64,000 bases of DNA from Cyprinodon diabolis (lineage: Eukaryota > Chordata > Actinopteri > Cyprinodontiformes > Cyprinodontidae): the NCBI GenBank assembly GCA_030533445.1, contig CM060081.1, forward strand, positions 20,319,611 to 20,383,610, read 5' to 3'. The notes below the pieces were generated by a model. It was not told the DNA's origin and ran no database searches. It was given only the letters and a program-made list of their open reading frames with translations. Below are positions 22,590 through 35,300 of the stretch, piece after piece (the stretch's first letter is position 1; every line of letters begins with the position of its first letter). A program made the position numbers and the translations under genes.

Positions 22590-23364
22590 AATTACAATTC
22601 ATTCATTTTTTTTTTTTAATCAAGGCCTTAATTGGCACTAAAATTATTTAAATATGTTTATCGAAGTATTTATAATTCTTTAATAAAAAATGCTTATAAA
22701 AACAATTTCGTCAGATATATTATATCGCTATTAATTTGCGTGGAACTGATCATAAAGCCGTATGTTCGGCTCCAGGCAGAGAAAAAGCTAGAGGATATAT
22801 ATATACGTATATATGTGTGTGTGTGTGTGTTTACATACATACAGGAGTCATGGAACTGTACTTACAGCTCCTTCATATTTCATGTGCACTAATAACTTGT
22901 GTACATGGTTCTTGTTGATGGCATTAAAATCATTTCTAATAGCATTAAAATAGCATTAAATTAGAGTCACTCATTCCTGTATGAACCCTGTGAGCGCTTA
23001 AATATGACATATTAAAAAAATCCCACCATCATCCAGCATATGTTCAGTTTCTGCCCAAATATATATATATTTTTGTAGATTTTTGTAACGGGGATAAGGA
23101 TAATTCAAAACTGCTTTTTTTAAATTTTTTTGAATGGATTTGATTAGAGTTTAAGTCCCTCGGTATAAAATAAATATTTTGATGGAGATGAGAAATCTGC
23201 TTCCTCGTTGGTTAATAACCAATAGTTTGGATCCAATCATTTAAATAAACGGTGTTAGTTTTTTTTTTTATATATAAGGGTTGTGCTATAATTTCTAGTC
23301 ACCGATCTGTTGCTGCTATATTTTAATTTGATGTTCTTTTTCCTGTTTGGTGCGATTGCAATTG
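22590..23364. other. non-coding interior of the CACTG element
   Basis: AT-rich sequence with a (TA)n(TG)n microsatellite at ~22794-22830. A transposase would be expected hereabouts in an autonomous relative; none is seen. Confidence 0.5.
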
Positions 23365-23480
23365 CGGATCTTGACCTGGCCGGACCTTATGACCACAGTG
23401 TACCAATCTTCTGATGGCTACTTCCAACAGGATAATGCGCCATGTTATAAAGTGAATCATCTCAGACTCATTTCTTGAAA
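23365..23480 (+). pseudogene. Tc1 transposase scrap
   Basis: The plus-strand frame starting at 23413 reads DGYFQQDNAPCYK, the segment around the second catalytic Asp of Tc1-type transposases, soon followed by a stop. About 115 bp of similarity-like sequence is present without inverted repeats. It belongs to a different Tc1 family from the element at 8952. Confidence 0.7.
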
Positions 23481-23978
23481 CTTTTCCACTTAAGTAATTG
23501 TGAATTGAGCATATTGACAGACAACATTTTATTTTTTCTCTTAAATGCAAATTTTTTTTAAATAATTACTGCTCTAAATGTATTGCTCTGTCAGCTAAAG
23601 ATCTGTTTTGGTCTCTATACTTTAATTAAATAAATCAATTCAAGCTAAAATGTAAGAGGCTATACTGATCTCTGATCTCTTTGTATCAGAGATTTTCTTA
23701 CCTTTTAGAAAAATGTCACTTGGGTAAAACTCCCCCTGCAACCCTGATTTGCATTTGTATAGCTCACAGCATTTTCATTTACATGTTAAAGCCTCCCCTA
23801 GAATTCCATGGGGGGGAGGCATGGGGGGAACACTGCCTAAGAAAGTCTACGTCAATTTCTGACAATTTACGGGAGTTTTAGGCGAAGCCTGCAAATTGCC
23901 GTAAACTGCCGCTAACCTGAAGTTCCACGAGAATCTACAGTCCCGCATATTGACGAAAATCCCACTTTTCATGCAGTG

Positions 23979-23981
23979 TAA
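23979..23981. repeat. right TAA target duplication
   Basis: taa following the inverted CACTG terminus. Confidence 0.7.
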
Positions 23982-23984
23982 CTT

Positions 23985-24479
23985 CATTTACTTAGAGGGC
24001 TGTGCAGTCTGAAGGGATATTCATCAGGATTAAAAACTGATGGTCCTGATGAAAATGACATAAATGAAGGCAAATCTGTTTTTGTTATACTTGGATGTTA
24101 GATCTTCCAGAGAGTGAGAGTGCAATGGGGGAATAGCTTAAATATAAAGCTGCATTTCCCTGCAAACATTTTTTTTAAATATATACGTATATATAAATAT
24201 AATGTGCTATATGAATAGCCTTGCTTATACTTATAATTAGGGGTTTCCATGGGCATAGCCATGTAACAAAAACATGGGAATCTTCTTCCCTTAACTAGAA
24301 TTTTGAAGATTGTATCTAAAATTTAAGACAAATGGAATGAAGGATTGGCCAAAAATAATGCATATTAAGGTAGGATGGCTTATCCAGCCTGTAGAACTGA
24401 GTAAGTCCTAAACAAATTGTCAGGGGATCCTGAAAAAAGCCAATTATGAGAATCAGCACTATTTGCAATTGCAACTTTG
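23985..24479. other. no gene seen
   Basis: AT-rich sequence with a short (TA)n patch at ~24178-24200. Nothing further is recognised. Confidence 0.5.
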
Positions 24480-24740
24480 AACATTACACTTAGCCTCAGC
24501 ATTTTTTCTCCGTGCCTAAGGGAGCAGTAGCTGCCCCAAAGATCATTCTTGGGCACTAAAGTTCCTGCTCTGGAGCCAGAGTGGTATGCTGTGGAATCTG
24601 AACCAGTGAACTTGCAGCCCTCTGATGACTCATGCTGTAACTACTAGCCTGTGGTGATGTGATGTGTGAGTGGGGCTCGAACCCAGAACCTCAGGATTAC
24701 AAGCTCTATGCCCTAACCATAGGGCGCCACTCCCCCCATA
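24480..24740 (-). repeat. tRNA-derived SINE with two tRNA-like modules
   Basis: On the minus strand, 24735-24665 reads as a tRNA-like head with A box tggcgccctatggttagg and B box ggttctgggttcgagcccc, nearest to a tRNA-Thr(TGT) pattern but with a poorly pairing anticodon stem. It is followed by a second tRNA-like stretch (gtagttacagcatgag ... ggttcagattcca, ~24650-24590). A true tRNA gene is unlikely because the stem is broken and there is no clean terminator after the acceptor. Confidence 0.55.
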
Positions 24741-26350
24741 TAATTTATATCTCTGTTTGTATGCTGTCTCTCTCCATAAAATTGACCAACCATAGAGATT
24801 TAAGAGATCTTTTCTTTATAATTGAATATTTACAAAATCAAGAAGGTATGAAAAGATTATCTGTCATACCATTTATATCAGTTATTTTAACTCATATTGA
24901 GGTTTGTTCTTCTTTTGTATTTCCAACTGGCTCGACCTTCTCTCCGCTGCACAGCTCTGAACACTGTGAATCATTCCTGGTTTTCTCTCCTGCGAGATTG
25001 ATCTCAGACTGTGAAAGGAAACTTGCCAACTTTACATAATTGGATTTCAACAGATTGCTTCTCTGTTTGAGACTTTCGTCAATTTTTTTTTATCTATTAG
25101 AGGGAGTAAGCTAAATCTTATTTTCATTTCAATTGCTTTTTTATTGGAGCTTTGCATCAAAGGTGTGAATCCTGTGTATGTTCACATTACAGCTGCTACT
25201 ACTCAAAACTGACGTGATGCTCTAGGCAAACTTTGAGTTGATTTCTCTTTACAGTAAGTATTATTACTATTATCATTACAATTTTGGTGATTGTTTTTTG
25301 GGGGTTTTAGAGCAGATTAGGAACAGAATGGCAAGGAAGCCTGTATGCAGCAATGAGATCACAAAACTCCCAACCTTCAGTGCGCCTTTCAGTTCATGCT
25401 GCAGACTGCAAACACCCTATTCACTGCACAAAAAGATTTACAGACTAACTTAATTTTTTTTACACAAGCAGTGGCTATGTGGTTATGTCCTACTTGGCAA
25501 CATAACATTCCTAAGTCACTTTCCCACCTTTCTTGTCCTAAATTCTGCATGCAGAAGGAAATCTCTGCATTTAGGTGGCTGCTGTGATTAATTTAGACAG
25601 AGTGTATTAGAGAAATTGACCGGGATGGCAGAGTGCTTCTTGTTTTTACATATATATTTACCTTTATCTATACAGGTTGTCTCTTAGAGATCCAAGATTT
25701 AATTTACTGTTCAATGTTTATGTGTCTTTTTTTTTTTTTTTACAAATTCACTGTAATATTGCATTTTTACAACACAAACTTTGTGTCTGTTGAAGTGAGA
25801 CCATACTAACCGGTGAAACTTCAGAGTTCAATAATTTTATTATTATTTTTTTTATTTTAAGGGAGAAGTGCAAGATGTAACATGCATTATATGATGCCGA
25901 TTTGTGTAGATATCATTTTACTTATTTTAGTTTGCTTTGTATTTTTAACAACTTATACATTCTTTCATCTAACATATCCCTGTAGTATTTTGTCAGCAAA
26001 CAGATTTCTCTTAAGCCATTTATTTCCTTCTTTCCTTTTTCTGCCACTCGTTTTTTCCATGCGTTTCTTCCATGTTCAGGCCTAAATGTAAAAATAGAGG
26101 TGCAGCTTTGGAAAAGCATCACTGCAGCTTCACACCTGGCCGCTGAGGTCAGGAGCTGCAGGTGGCTGTCTGCGTGGCTAGAGTTAATAACAAGGACTAA
26201 AGGGTTACAGATTTGGCAGAAAGTAGAATGTATGAATGTGAGAGGAAAATTTGTATGTTAGAAATAAAATGTATGGTTGTGAGGGATAAAATATATGTGC
26301 ATGAAAGTTTAAATACATGTATATGAGAGTGACAGTATGATTGGACAGCT
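24741..26350. other. no gene seen
   Basis: AT-rich stretch. The 126-codon open frame from 24659 starts inside the SINE and has no domain. Homopolymer T runs occur at ~25727-25740. No other repeat is recognised. Confidence 0.45.
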
Positions 26351-26351
26351 C

Positions 26352-26390
<39 letters not shown>

Positions 26391-26392
26391 TT
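26352..26392. repeat. (CA)n(TA)n microsatellite
   Basis: About 14 CA units followed by TA units, directly abutting the LTR that starts near 26397. Confidence 0.95.
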
Positions 26393-26396
26393 ATAG

Positions 26397-26859
26397 CGTT
26401 ATGTTTTTTTTCCCTTTTGGACTTTGAGTTTTCAGTTTTCTAAGTAATTCTGTTTTTCGACCTGTGGTTTGTTTTCCATTTTGTATTATATTTAAGCAGT
26501 CTTTGATTACTCTCTGTTGCCCCCTTGTGCCTGTCTCCTTTCCCCTAGCTCCATTCTAGTCACTTTCATCCACTCCTGCTCCATATCAGCTAATTACCCC
26601 AGTCTTTGTCCGGTCTCTCATATATACTCCCTCTGTGCAGTTCTTTAGCACTTGTTCCATGTTGTTCTTTGGCTCCCATGTGTATTTTCCCTTAGGTCTC
26701 CTGGATTTTTGTTTTTTTAGTATTTTGTTTTCTTTTTGGTTTGATTCTTGGCCTTTGCTTCTGTTGCCTTTGGCTTTTGATTTAACCTACAAGAACTCAT
26801 CTTTACCTCCCTCATCTCTACATTTGGGTCCTCAATCCACCTCCACCTTCACATTGACA
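26397..26859 (+). mobile_element. LTR copy with eroded 5' end
   Basis: Similar over most of its length to 37108-37372 (ggactttga.ttt.agttttc, tttaagcagtct, cttctagtcact-like block, tgctccatatcagct). Its end, ctctacatttgggtcctcaa ... cattgaca, matches the two solo LTRs at 8020 and 11716. The start is degraded and no 5-bp duplication is visible, so the insertion is probably older. There is no internal region. Confidence 0.7.
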
Positions 26860-26864
26860 AATAC

Positions 26865-27974
26865 TGTAGGTTATATTGGTTGAAATCAGAAAAAAATATT
26901 AAAATGCATTCAAGGTTTTAAAAATAAAATTGGCCATAAACTTTTTTGTAATGTAGTTCTAACAAGAATTAAATTATACTTTCACCCCTCAACATAGGTG
27001 TATAATAAATATGACTAGAATTTTTTTAGCAAAGGCTCTTCAGTGATTAATTTGCAAAATACAGATATTGTGCTATTTTATTTCGCTCTACATTAACCCC
27101 AAACTGCATCAGCAAACATTGTTTGCTGACTGGCCTCCCCATAAAAGCCTCTGGCTCTGCCACTGATTTTCTGAAGACAGAAAATGGTTCAAAGGTGTTC
27201 TGTACACATGTTTGGCATTATATTGCAAACAGCTAAAAAGTGGTTTAAAACAAATGTTGCCATGGTTATATACTCAGGAAGGGACCCAACTTTGTGATAC
27301 AGAAAACTATAAGATAAAAATGGAATTTCAATGACAAACTAATCAGACTGTATTCCAGGCAGACTTTAAGTCAGTGAACATTTTGAGAATTGTCACCCAG
27401 AGAATTGTCTGAAAATTCTCATTGTGCAGCCTGAAGAGCAGTGTATTTAGAGCATGTTTGATTAATCAGGAGTCTCCATGTTGGCCAAATTGATTCTAAA
27501 TAGCCCCTTTTTAAAATGCAGTCTCTAATGTACGATTAACGTACTGCACAGCAGTAGGGTGCATGCACAGCAGTATATACTTGGAGAGGATTAACACATG
27601 CTGTATCTCGCTACTACATCACTGTTAGCAGTGATACAATGCATGGCTATTCAGGAAAGTTCAAGTAAGTTGCACATGACTTTCCATGAAAATGGCTCTT
27701 AAACCCGCAAACATCAATTTTCAGTGTCTTGTGCTATCCATGAATAATGGGAGCAGATGCCCACAAGGGCTACTGTTACTTAGCTGTGGCCTCATGTATA
27801 ATTGATGATGAAATGTGTTGCATCGCTTCAGCAACCTTTGCTCTGTTGTACTGGTGCATGGCAGTCCCAGTTTTTATAACATAGATGTCTGCTGCTGTGT
27901 GAGGCAAGATAGACTTTTCCTGCTTAACTCCTATGTAGCCCGCAGTTTGGTGAGGCTTTAGTTTTTGCATTGTC
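26865..27974. other. no gene seen
   Basis: AT-rich sequence with no recognised repeat ends or coding motifs. Confidence 0.45.
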
Positions 27975-28300
27975 TTAAAGCTCCAGTGTGTAAAAATTAC
28001 AGGGAACATAACATTTACAAACTGAAAAGACTCAATCTTTATGTTTGCGATGCCTTAGAAATTGCTATTTATAATTACATAGTAATCAGTCATCTATGGA
28101 GGCAGACATCTTTGCACAATGGCAGCAGAGAGCTGACAAACTAGTGACTGTAGAGATGCTCAAATGTGACTGTGGCAAGTATAGTGTAACAAAAATAATA
28201 ACCTTACTACATGTAGCGCTCAGAGATGTAAAAAAAAACCAAAACAAACATATTAAGATAATTTATTTCACAGAGACCACATGGGTATAAACTAAAATTA
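27975..28300. repeat. possible MITE with ttaaagctccagtgtgtaa end
   Basis: The start ttaaagctccagtgtgtaa is a terminus I recall from a frequent fish DNA repeat, and the interior atctatggaggcagacatct resembles its body. No matching right end was found. The assignment rests on recall. Confidence 0.35.
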
Positions 28301-28349
28301 TTTTCTGGATACATACTTCGGTTTCTTCTCTCTGGCTCTTTTGGAGAGT

Positions 28350-28540
28350 TTTTATTTTTTATTTTTGCAACACTAGTGGATCGTATTTTTGACAGTATGC
28401 TGACAGGCAAGTAAGTATGAGAGAGGAGAAAAGACAAGCGGCAAAGGACCACAGGTCGGATTTGAACCCGGGTTGGCTCCGTTGACGACTAAGGCCTCTG
28501 TACATGGGTCATGCGCGCTAACAAGTCCCCCACCTGCACA
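28350..28540 (-). repeat. tRNA-derived SINE
   Basis: Minus-strand reading gives an A-box-like gttagcgcgcatgaccc and a strong B box gggttcaaatccgacc. The unit gtggtcctttgccgc.tgtct ... actgtcaaaaat that follows is the characteristic fish SINE body and tail. The cloverleaf is incomplete, so this is a retroposon and not a tRNA gene. Confidence 0.7.
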
Positions 28541-30063
28541 CTGGGACAGTTTTAAATATCGTAAGCTCCAGTCGTTCCGCTAGCACCTCTCCCTTACCCC
28601 TGCCCCTTTCTACACACCCAACACAGCCTCTTTGCTCTCTTCTTCTCCCTCTTCCTTGTTTAATAATCCCCCATGCATAGTGGAGACTCCAGCCGTTTCT
28701 CAATATGCGTACTTTTGTGTTCTCATGTGCACATAAAACGTCATCAGCCTCAGCCCCAGCAATGTTCCAATTAACAAGAAATTAAGACCGAGAACAGACA
28801 AAGTCCCCTGATGTTGTTCTCACCCCTCCCTCTTTACCAAGTATGCATCAGAGTAGGCTTGTCTGTTCCCACGATTGACAGCTGTCCCAGCATGGACTGC
28901 AGGAAAAACAGCTTCTAGGTTAGCGCTCACAGCGCTCAGAGTATTAAATGTTCACTTTTCTATTTACCTTTCTGTTAACTTTTCTGTATAGTTATAGTTT
29001 CAACAAGCATCAATCCTAGCTGTCAGCATGTTACCATTTTATGGAATATTGTCTAAATTGAATATAGTAGGATAGTATAGTAGTGAGGAAACACATTTAA
29101 CTTGACTCTTTGGGACAGCATTGTTAAGAGGCCAAACAGCAGAAAGCAGACTCTCAATGTGTCAGTTCATCCATTTATTTGATACAGATTTGTGTCATTC
29201 ACGTATGGTCATGTTCTTCAGTTAATGAGCTCAACCGATTATGTGTCCTGTGCCACAAAATGACAGCTCTGCTTTTTTAGCTACAGCGCTCTGAAAAATA
29301 TTGGGCACATTTCCACAAGTGTTTGGCAAAGTTTGAATTAATAATCGGTGATCCCCTGAGCAGAGGCTAATCTTCCAAAGAGAAGTTTGACATTTAAAAA
29401 AAAACCTCTCATAGCATATAATATGCTGCCAAATATATATTTTCATCACATACTATAAAATATTTTATAACAAGAATGAGTTTGGCAAAATCTGTCCAGG
29501 TACTAAAACACTGACAGACTTGGATCATTTTTGTTTAGTTTATGTGGGATGTAATATTGCCTTCATTCTTTACTCACATGTTGACATTTAAAACTATCAG
29601 GTTTACAAATATAAGAGAACAGGCCTTCAAGACACAATCATGATTTAGATGTGTCCTAGAAAATCTTAAAAATCTATTTTTTTATTTGACATTTGATAAA
29701 CAGTCCCTTCAAAGTGGTCATCACAAAAATCAGACTTTTTAATTTTGAACGGTGTATGTTAGTTTGGGGATTTGTTAAATCTGTCTGTCAATTTGTGCTT
29801 GTATCAATGCTTTTGCTAACCATGACTGGAATAAATTCTGTTAATGCTTAAACATATTTCCTCCTTTGTGTATACTATCTGAAAACAAAACCCCATTGGA
29901 TCTGAACCGGGTAAGAAAAGGCTGATTTAACAAGACATAAAATTATCATATTTTAAAGGAAATTATCATAACCAAAATAGCAAGTCAGCTGATGCTCTAT
30001 AGTTACTCTCATAGCTTCATGGTATCATTGATTCATCTGCAGAGCCAGAGTTGTGTTAGGGTA

Positions 30064-30095
<32 letters not shown>

Positions 30096-30880
30096 CACTA
30101 CAAGTCAACTATGGCAGCGTACTGGCTAGTAGTTACAGTAGTTGCTATGAATCCAACCTGCAATCTTACTTTTGTCACATTCATATAGTGTTTTTACAGG
30201 TACATCTCAATTAATCAAATCTTTAAAAAAAAAGTTACATTTCAGTTACTGAAAAACACTAAGTAAAATATTGTGTTAATTCATTACACACAGATTGATG
30301 TTTTCAAAATTTTAGTTCTATTAATTCTGATAATTTTCTGCTTATAGTTTATGAAGACACACTATAATATCATAGACATTTTGTTATACTATTATACCCA
30401 GCATTTCGATTAAAGATATAATGTGCCAATTGTTTGTGTGTCTAAAGATGTCTAAGAAAACAAATTTATTATATTCCCTTTAAAACATCACAAATTACTT
30501 ATAACTCTTAAATGTCCTGCAGATTGCACTTAAATGTCTATTTAAAAAATGTTATTTTAAATGTCAAATTCAAATCAGTAATTTAAATAACTGATCTTTG
30601 CAGTAATTTGTTTACAGTGGGAGGACATATGAAACTGTTATCATTTAATTTTGAGAGAAATAAAGCCAAGTATAATTAAAGTTTATGTAACTGAGCTGTC
30701 TTTTGTCATAGTTGGGGGATTAAAGCAAAGCTATGTTTTTCTCTATGGTTGCCATATTTTCTGTCTTTTTGCCTCTTTACTAATTAAGCCCACTGTTATT
30801 TCTTCCAATCTTTTCTTCATATCGGGAGGTGACATTCATACACAGTACTGCCACAGTATTTGCTTACCTGCCTTGACTTA
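28541..30880. other. no gene seen
   Basis: Includes ctcaatatgcgtacttttg near 28697, a possible repeat end, and a (TA)n tract at ~30063-30091. Otherwise AT-rich and unassigned. Confidence 0.4.
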
Positions 30881-30882
30881 TA

Positions 30883-31682
30883 CCGTAAATTCTCTAATAT
30901 TGGCCTGTATTCCATTAGCAGCCGGGTCTCTAATAATGGCCTGTCTGGCTGTCGGCGGAGGTAAATAGTGGCCGGACTCTTATACAGGCCGGGGCTATAA
31001 TTAAAACCAACGATGTTCCTGGGCAGTCCTCAACAACTTGTGATAGTAACATACAAGTACCACAGGGGGGCAATGTTTGCTAACAAATCCAAGCCATTAG
31101 CATGGGAAATCCCATCCTTACACAGAGATCGTAGTGGCCTTTCACAATCGTTTTGATCTGAAAGACAAATGTGATTACGGGTAGGTCTGGAGGTAACCAG
31201 GCAGCGTTAAAATGACAGATTTTCGTTGGTCTTCGTTGTTCTAAATTTACCTTGAAATATACGATACTGGTAGCCAACTTCCACTTAGCCTGTCTCAAAT
31301 AAAATTTCGCTATGATGGCAGAGCAGTTTCCATTAATTTTTTTTTAAACTTTGTTTCGCAAGTCAGTTTGCCCAGGATTCCACTCTGTCTTTTTTTTTTT
31401 TTTTTTTTTGTATTGCCGTTCAGAAAAATTGCAGCTGCTGGAAGATCTCTGAATAATGTTCTGTATACCGTTATGGTAACTGTACTTTTTCAATAAATGA
31501 ACCTAGTATTTTATAGGTTCAAAGAGACACAAAATCTGTTTTTTATTCATTCCACTGGTCGTCTGTTTTGATCAAATAGAAATAGAGGCCTGCCTCTAAT
31601 TCTGGCCTCCTTCCAATAATGGCCTGGACCAAGATGTGCCTGAGTGAAATAAAAGCCCCGGCCTATATTAGAGGATTTACGG
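30883..31682. mobile_element. 800-bp non-autonomous DNA transposon, TATA-flanked
   Basis: Left ccgtaaattctctaatattg and right inverted ccgtaaatcctctaatatag agree over ~25 bp with three differences. Both ends are bounded by TATA (30879-30882 and 31683-31686), consistent with a TA target site. Inner repeats of the type taataatggcctg occur near both ends (30915-30941; 31600-31630). The interior has no transposase and holds a poly-T tract at 31391-31410. The superfamily is not certain; Tc1/mariner-like is one option. Confidence 0.75.
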
Positions 31683-31799
31683 TATATGAGCTTAAGTGAC
31701 ATCCCACTCCTAATCCATAGGGCTCCAATATGATGTTGATCTGTATGTTGCAGTTGCTGCTTCAAATCTACTGGGAAGGCTATCCATTCGGTATAGGTG

Positions 31800-32330
31800 T
31801 TTATGGGAATTTGTGACCATTCTTACAGAAGAGTATTTGTGAGGTCACAATCATTTTGGTCGAAGGCCTGGTTCTTAGTCTCTGCTTTAATTCATCTGAA
31901 AGGTGTTCTTTTGGATTGAGGTTGGGACGCAAGTGAAGTTCGTCCACACCAGCCTTTTCCTTCCATGTCTTTGTGGACCTTGTTTACAGCACTGGTGTAC
32001 AGTCATGTTGGAAGAGGAAGGGGGCAGCTCAAAACTGTTACCAAAAAGTTGGAAGCGTGGAATTGTCCAAAATGTCTTGGTACAGTATGCTGAAACTTTT
32101 AGAGGTTCTTTCAATGAAACTAAGGGCCACACACAGCCCCTGAAAAACTTTCCCTCACCATAATCTCCCTTTCACCAAATATTACACTTGGCACAACGCA
32201 GCCAGACAAGTACTGTTCTCCTGGCAACACATACTCATCTATCAGATTTCCAGATGGGGAAGCATGATTCATCACTCCGGAGAACATTTCTCTACTGCTC
32301 TAGAGTCCAGTGGCTGTTGACAGGGCCAAT
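31800..32330. repeat. high-copy fish interspersed repeat, family not assigned
   Basis: The run gttggaagaggaagggggca, then ggaattgtccaaaatgtctt, cttggcacaacgcagccaga and cactgctctagagtccagtg is a sequence I recall as repeated in many teleost genomes. It probably belongs to a DNA transposon body. Short open frames on both strands are not considered genes. Ends were not found. Confidence 0.5.
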
Positions 32331-35300
32331 ATGCTCATAATGAGCATATCAGCTTCATTTCAGCATAGAAGTGACAACTTTCAACATATCGGTCTGCTAC
32401 GATGAAATGCGCTGGTGAGAACCCTGAGGGGTGCAAAAACAAACTGCTGTAGAGTTGAATGGGACATTAGCTGGTTTATTAAATAGCAGATGGAGAAGTT
32501 TTTTTTCCTAAATGAAAATGTGTTGATTTGGACTTTCTACAAAAGAATGTTTAATAATCTTTAACTAAAAATACTTTATCTGTACATGTTCTGTTCTTGA
32601 ATATGTTTGTATTTTGCACACACATGTATATATGCCCAGGTTACTAGATTTAGACTAGAAACCTTTAAGTGCACATTTATGCAACCTTCATCATACTTTA
32701 TTCTCACAGTGGACCTAGACTTAAGATAAAAAAAAAAAAAAACTCAATCACAGCAACACCTGTGAGCACTAACTCTAATTCTAGAACAAATCAAAAATCA
32801 TTGTGGATATTCAATAATTAACAGTTTGTAAAACATCTATTTTTGGTGTGGAAAATATTGCATTACCCTTAATTTTAGGCTATTGTTTCCCCGGCCTCCT
32901 ACTCAAAATGGAACCAGAGACCTGGCAGTAATGGGTGTCTTGTCTCCTGGGTGGATCTGCCATGACTGAGACCCAGGGAGATACAAATTAATTGAAACCA
33001 CTGGAGTGCATGAAAGGGCAAAAATAAAGGTGACTTTTGGGGATACTCTTGTTTGGGCAAAAAATTCAGGATAGAACAACCATGTTTCCTATAAACGATA
33101 TCTATCCGTGTTTCCTTTTCTCTGTTAGTCTGCTGAGAAACTAAAGGCATTTACTTCCAGTGCATGTGAACGTGAGAGAATAATAGTCACAAGAATTACA
33201 ATAACCTTTATTCACAAAAGTAATCTCACTCAAGTGTTGCTTTGTTCTTAGTGTATACAAGCCATACATAGGCTTGATAAAAAGAATCAAGCCTATATTT
33301 GTATTTTTATTGATATTATTTTCTTCAGATTTGCCCTTGCAGTACTGGGGAAATACACCCCAACCCCAACATTACAAAAAAATGTTTTTAATGTTGACAC
33401 ACCTTCTAATAAGCTGTTTTGGTAAAGTTTACAATCCTCGATGTGCTACGTTAGAACAAAGAAAAATGGAGACTAAATCTTCCTCTCTGCTCTGGATCAG
33501 GTAATCCATCACTTTAAAATAGAACCATGGGTGTCACCTGAGGAACACAAGCTTAAGGTTCTGGTAGAGCATACTTCGCATTGCTTTCACCTATGGACAG
33601 CCAGCTCTCTGTGCAGTCTCCCATCAGCATTTGTTAGAAACTCAGCCAGCTGTTGATTTGGGCTAAATTAAGTTATAATTGGGTCTGGTAAAATAGGTAT
33701 TGTTCAGAGGCTTCAAAGTTTTTTTGGTTGATGTAATTTTTACACAACTAATATGAGGTGCTACCGCAGCATCTACAGGTTCAGGCTGCGAGTAAACAGC
33801 CTTAAACCGAAGAAACTGTAGAACCTGGACCTCTAAAGAAAGTCTATAAATGGGATTGATTTTGACTTCAGCTGGTATGGAAAGCCAAGAGCTCCACAGG
33901 TGGAATACATTTAAAATGGGCAGTAATTGTATTTTAGACACATGTTCACAATAAAGTATTCATATTTTGCACTACAAAATCTCTGGTGTAGCTGTGATAC
34001 AGTAGGAATTCCTATAACTTTTTCTTTGTAACTTTTCTACTAGTTTTGTTAGTGTTTCTACTATAAGTCATAGTATAGGCATTTCAAGAATAATTTCCAT
34101 GATTAAAAAAACTTTATAGATCACTAGAATATAAACCAATCTGACTCAGATCATATCTATTTTTCACCTGTACTTCATACTTCCACAAATGTTGTCCAAA
34201 TGTGCCACTTTAAGAGCTTTTTTTTATGTTGTTTGATATAATTAATTAAACTAAATCTTACACAATCAGCATTGGATGTTTGAGATAGAGCACAGCTATC
34301 CACAACCTCTGAGATCTGCTTTAGCTCCTCACATCTAAGCTGCATCCACCATATCTGAGAATGTGCAGATTGGCCCTGTTTGCGTTTTTTGCTTCATCAT
34401 GTACTTGAAGTAAGCACTAAAAAAACTTGCACAGAGCATGCGTCCTAAGCTGTGTGCTTGTTACAAAACGGGGAGTTTCATCGTTCTAGAAGACTAAACT
34501 AATAAATAATTTAGACCGCCACGTGTTCTTCTTCCTGCTACATTTATCTACTTATGCATCCGAGTGTTCTTTGATAAGGACAACTTAAAAAGGACATTTG
34601 CTGAACAAATTTTAAAGGACACTCATGTTTTATTAAACATATTAATCCAAATAAAAATCTTAAATGAATACATTTTTATTAAGAAACTGATTTGTCATAT
34701 TTGAAACTGGGATTGAAGAGTAGCTGATTTTCATTTGGTTTGTACATCCAGTATCCAGCAGACTGAGAACATTTGTGATGGCGGTCATATAGACAAGATG
34801 CTATTAAAGCCCAAAAATAAGATGAACACAAAGCAAAAAATAACTTCTGCATTTCTCTATTTGGGAGGGAAAAAAATTGTTTTTTGTATTGTCATTATTG
34901 GCTTAAAGTCAAAAAACTAATGATACACAAATACAAAATGATACAGAAAAACAATGTTACTGATTGTTTCTATAGGATCTTATTTTATGTGCTACATATA
35001 TTTTCTTGTACACTGAGAGCTTACTTTACTTTAAAGAAAGCTTAAAGAAAACCTTGGTTTGGGGCACATTCCAACTATTTTGTTCCTGGCCTAGCTGACT
35101 CTGGCTCTAGCTATTGTAAAGCTTTGGTGCAGCTCTTTAGCCACGGAGAGCCATCTCATAAAGCACTGTAGACATCATTCTTTGGCTTACCTGAAAACCA
35201 AACACAGGTCAGAAGTTTGCTCTGAAAATTGTTGCACGTGCCTCAGCATCCACTGATCCCATATTGTGCTATTAGTTGACCTACCACTTCATGTCTGAGT

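Larger units (their letters stand above)
20448..23978 (-). mobile_element. CACTA/EnSpm-like element (3.5 kb) carrying a cargo gene
   Basis: Left end cactgcatgaaaagtgagat and right end (inverted) cactgcatgaaaagtgggat match for ~27 bp with one or two differences, and TAA flanks both sides. CACTG termini with a 3-bp duplication suit animal EnSpm/CACTA-like elements; Harbinger also makes 3-bp TWA duplications and is the alternative. Subterminal structure includes a 15-bp perfect inverted repeat (20511-20525 with 20557-20571) and a ~57-bp direct repeat (20908-20963 and 21004-21060). Inside lie a five-exon C14orf93-like pseudogene, a nested hAT MITE and a Tc1 scrap. No transposase was found, so the copy is non-autonomous. 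Confidence 0.75.

Noticed and set aside
22384..22641. Plus-strand open frames over 22384-22641
   Set aside because: Shadow of the minus-strand exon, whose spliced frame shows a consistent exon series with GT-AG borders.
24665..24738. tRNA gene (Thr-like) on the minus strand
   Set aside because: Boxes A and B are good but the anticodon stem does not pair and SINE-like sequence follows, so it is a retroposon head.
28518..28703. 61-codon minus-strand open frame with RGRRREQRG-type stretch
   Set aside because: Pyrimidine-rich plus strand beside a SINE gives Arg/Gly-rich translation; no family or conserved motif.
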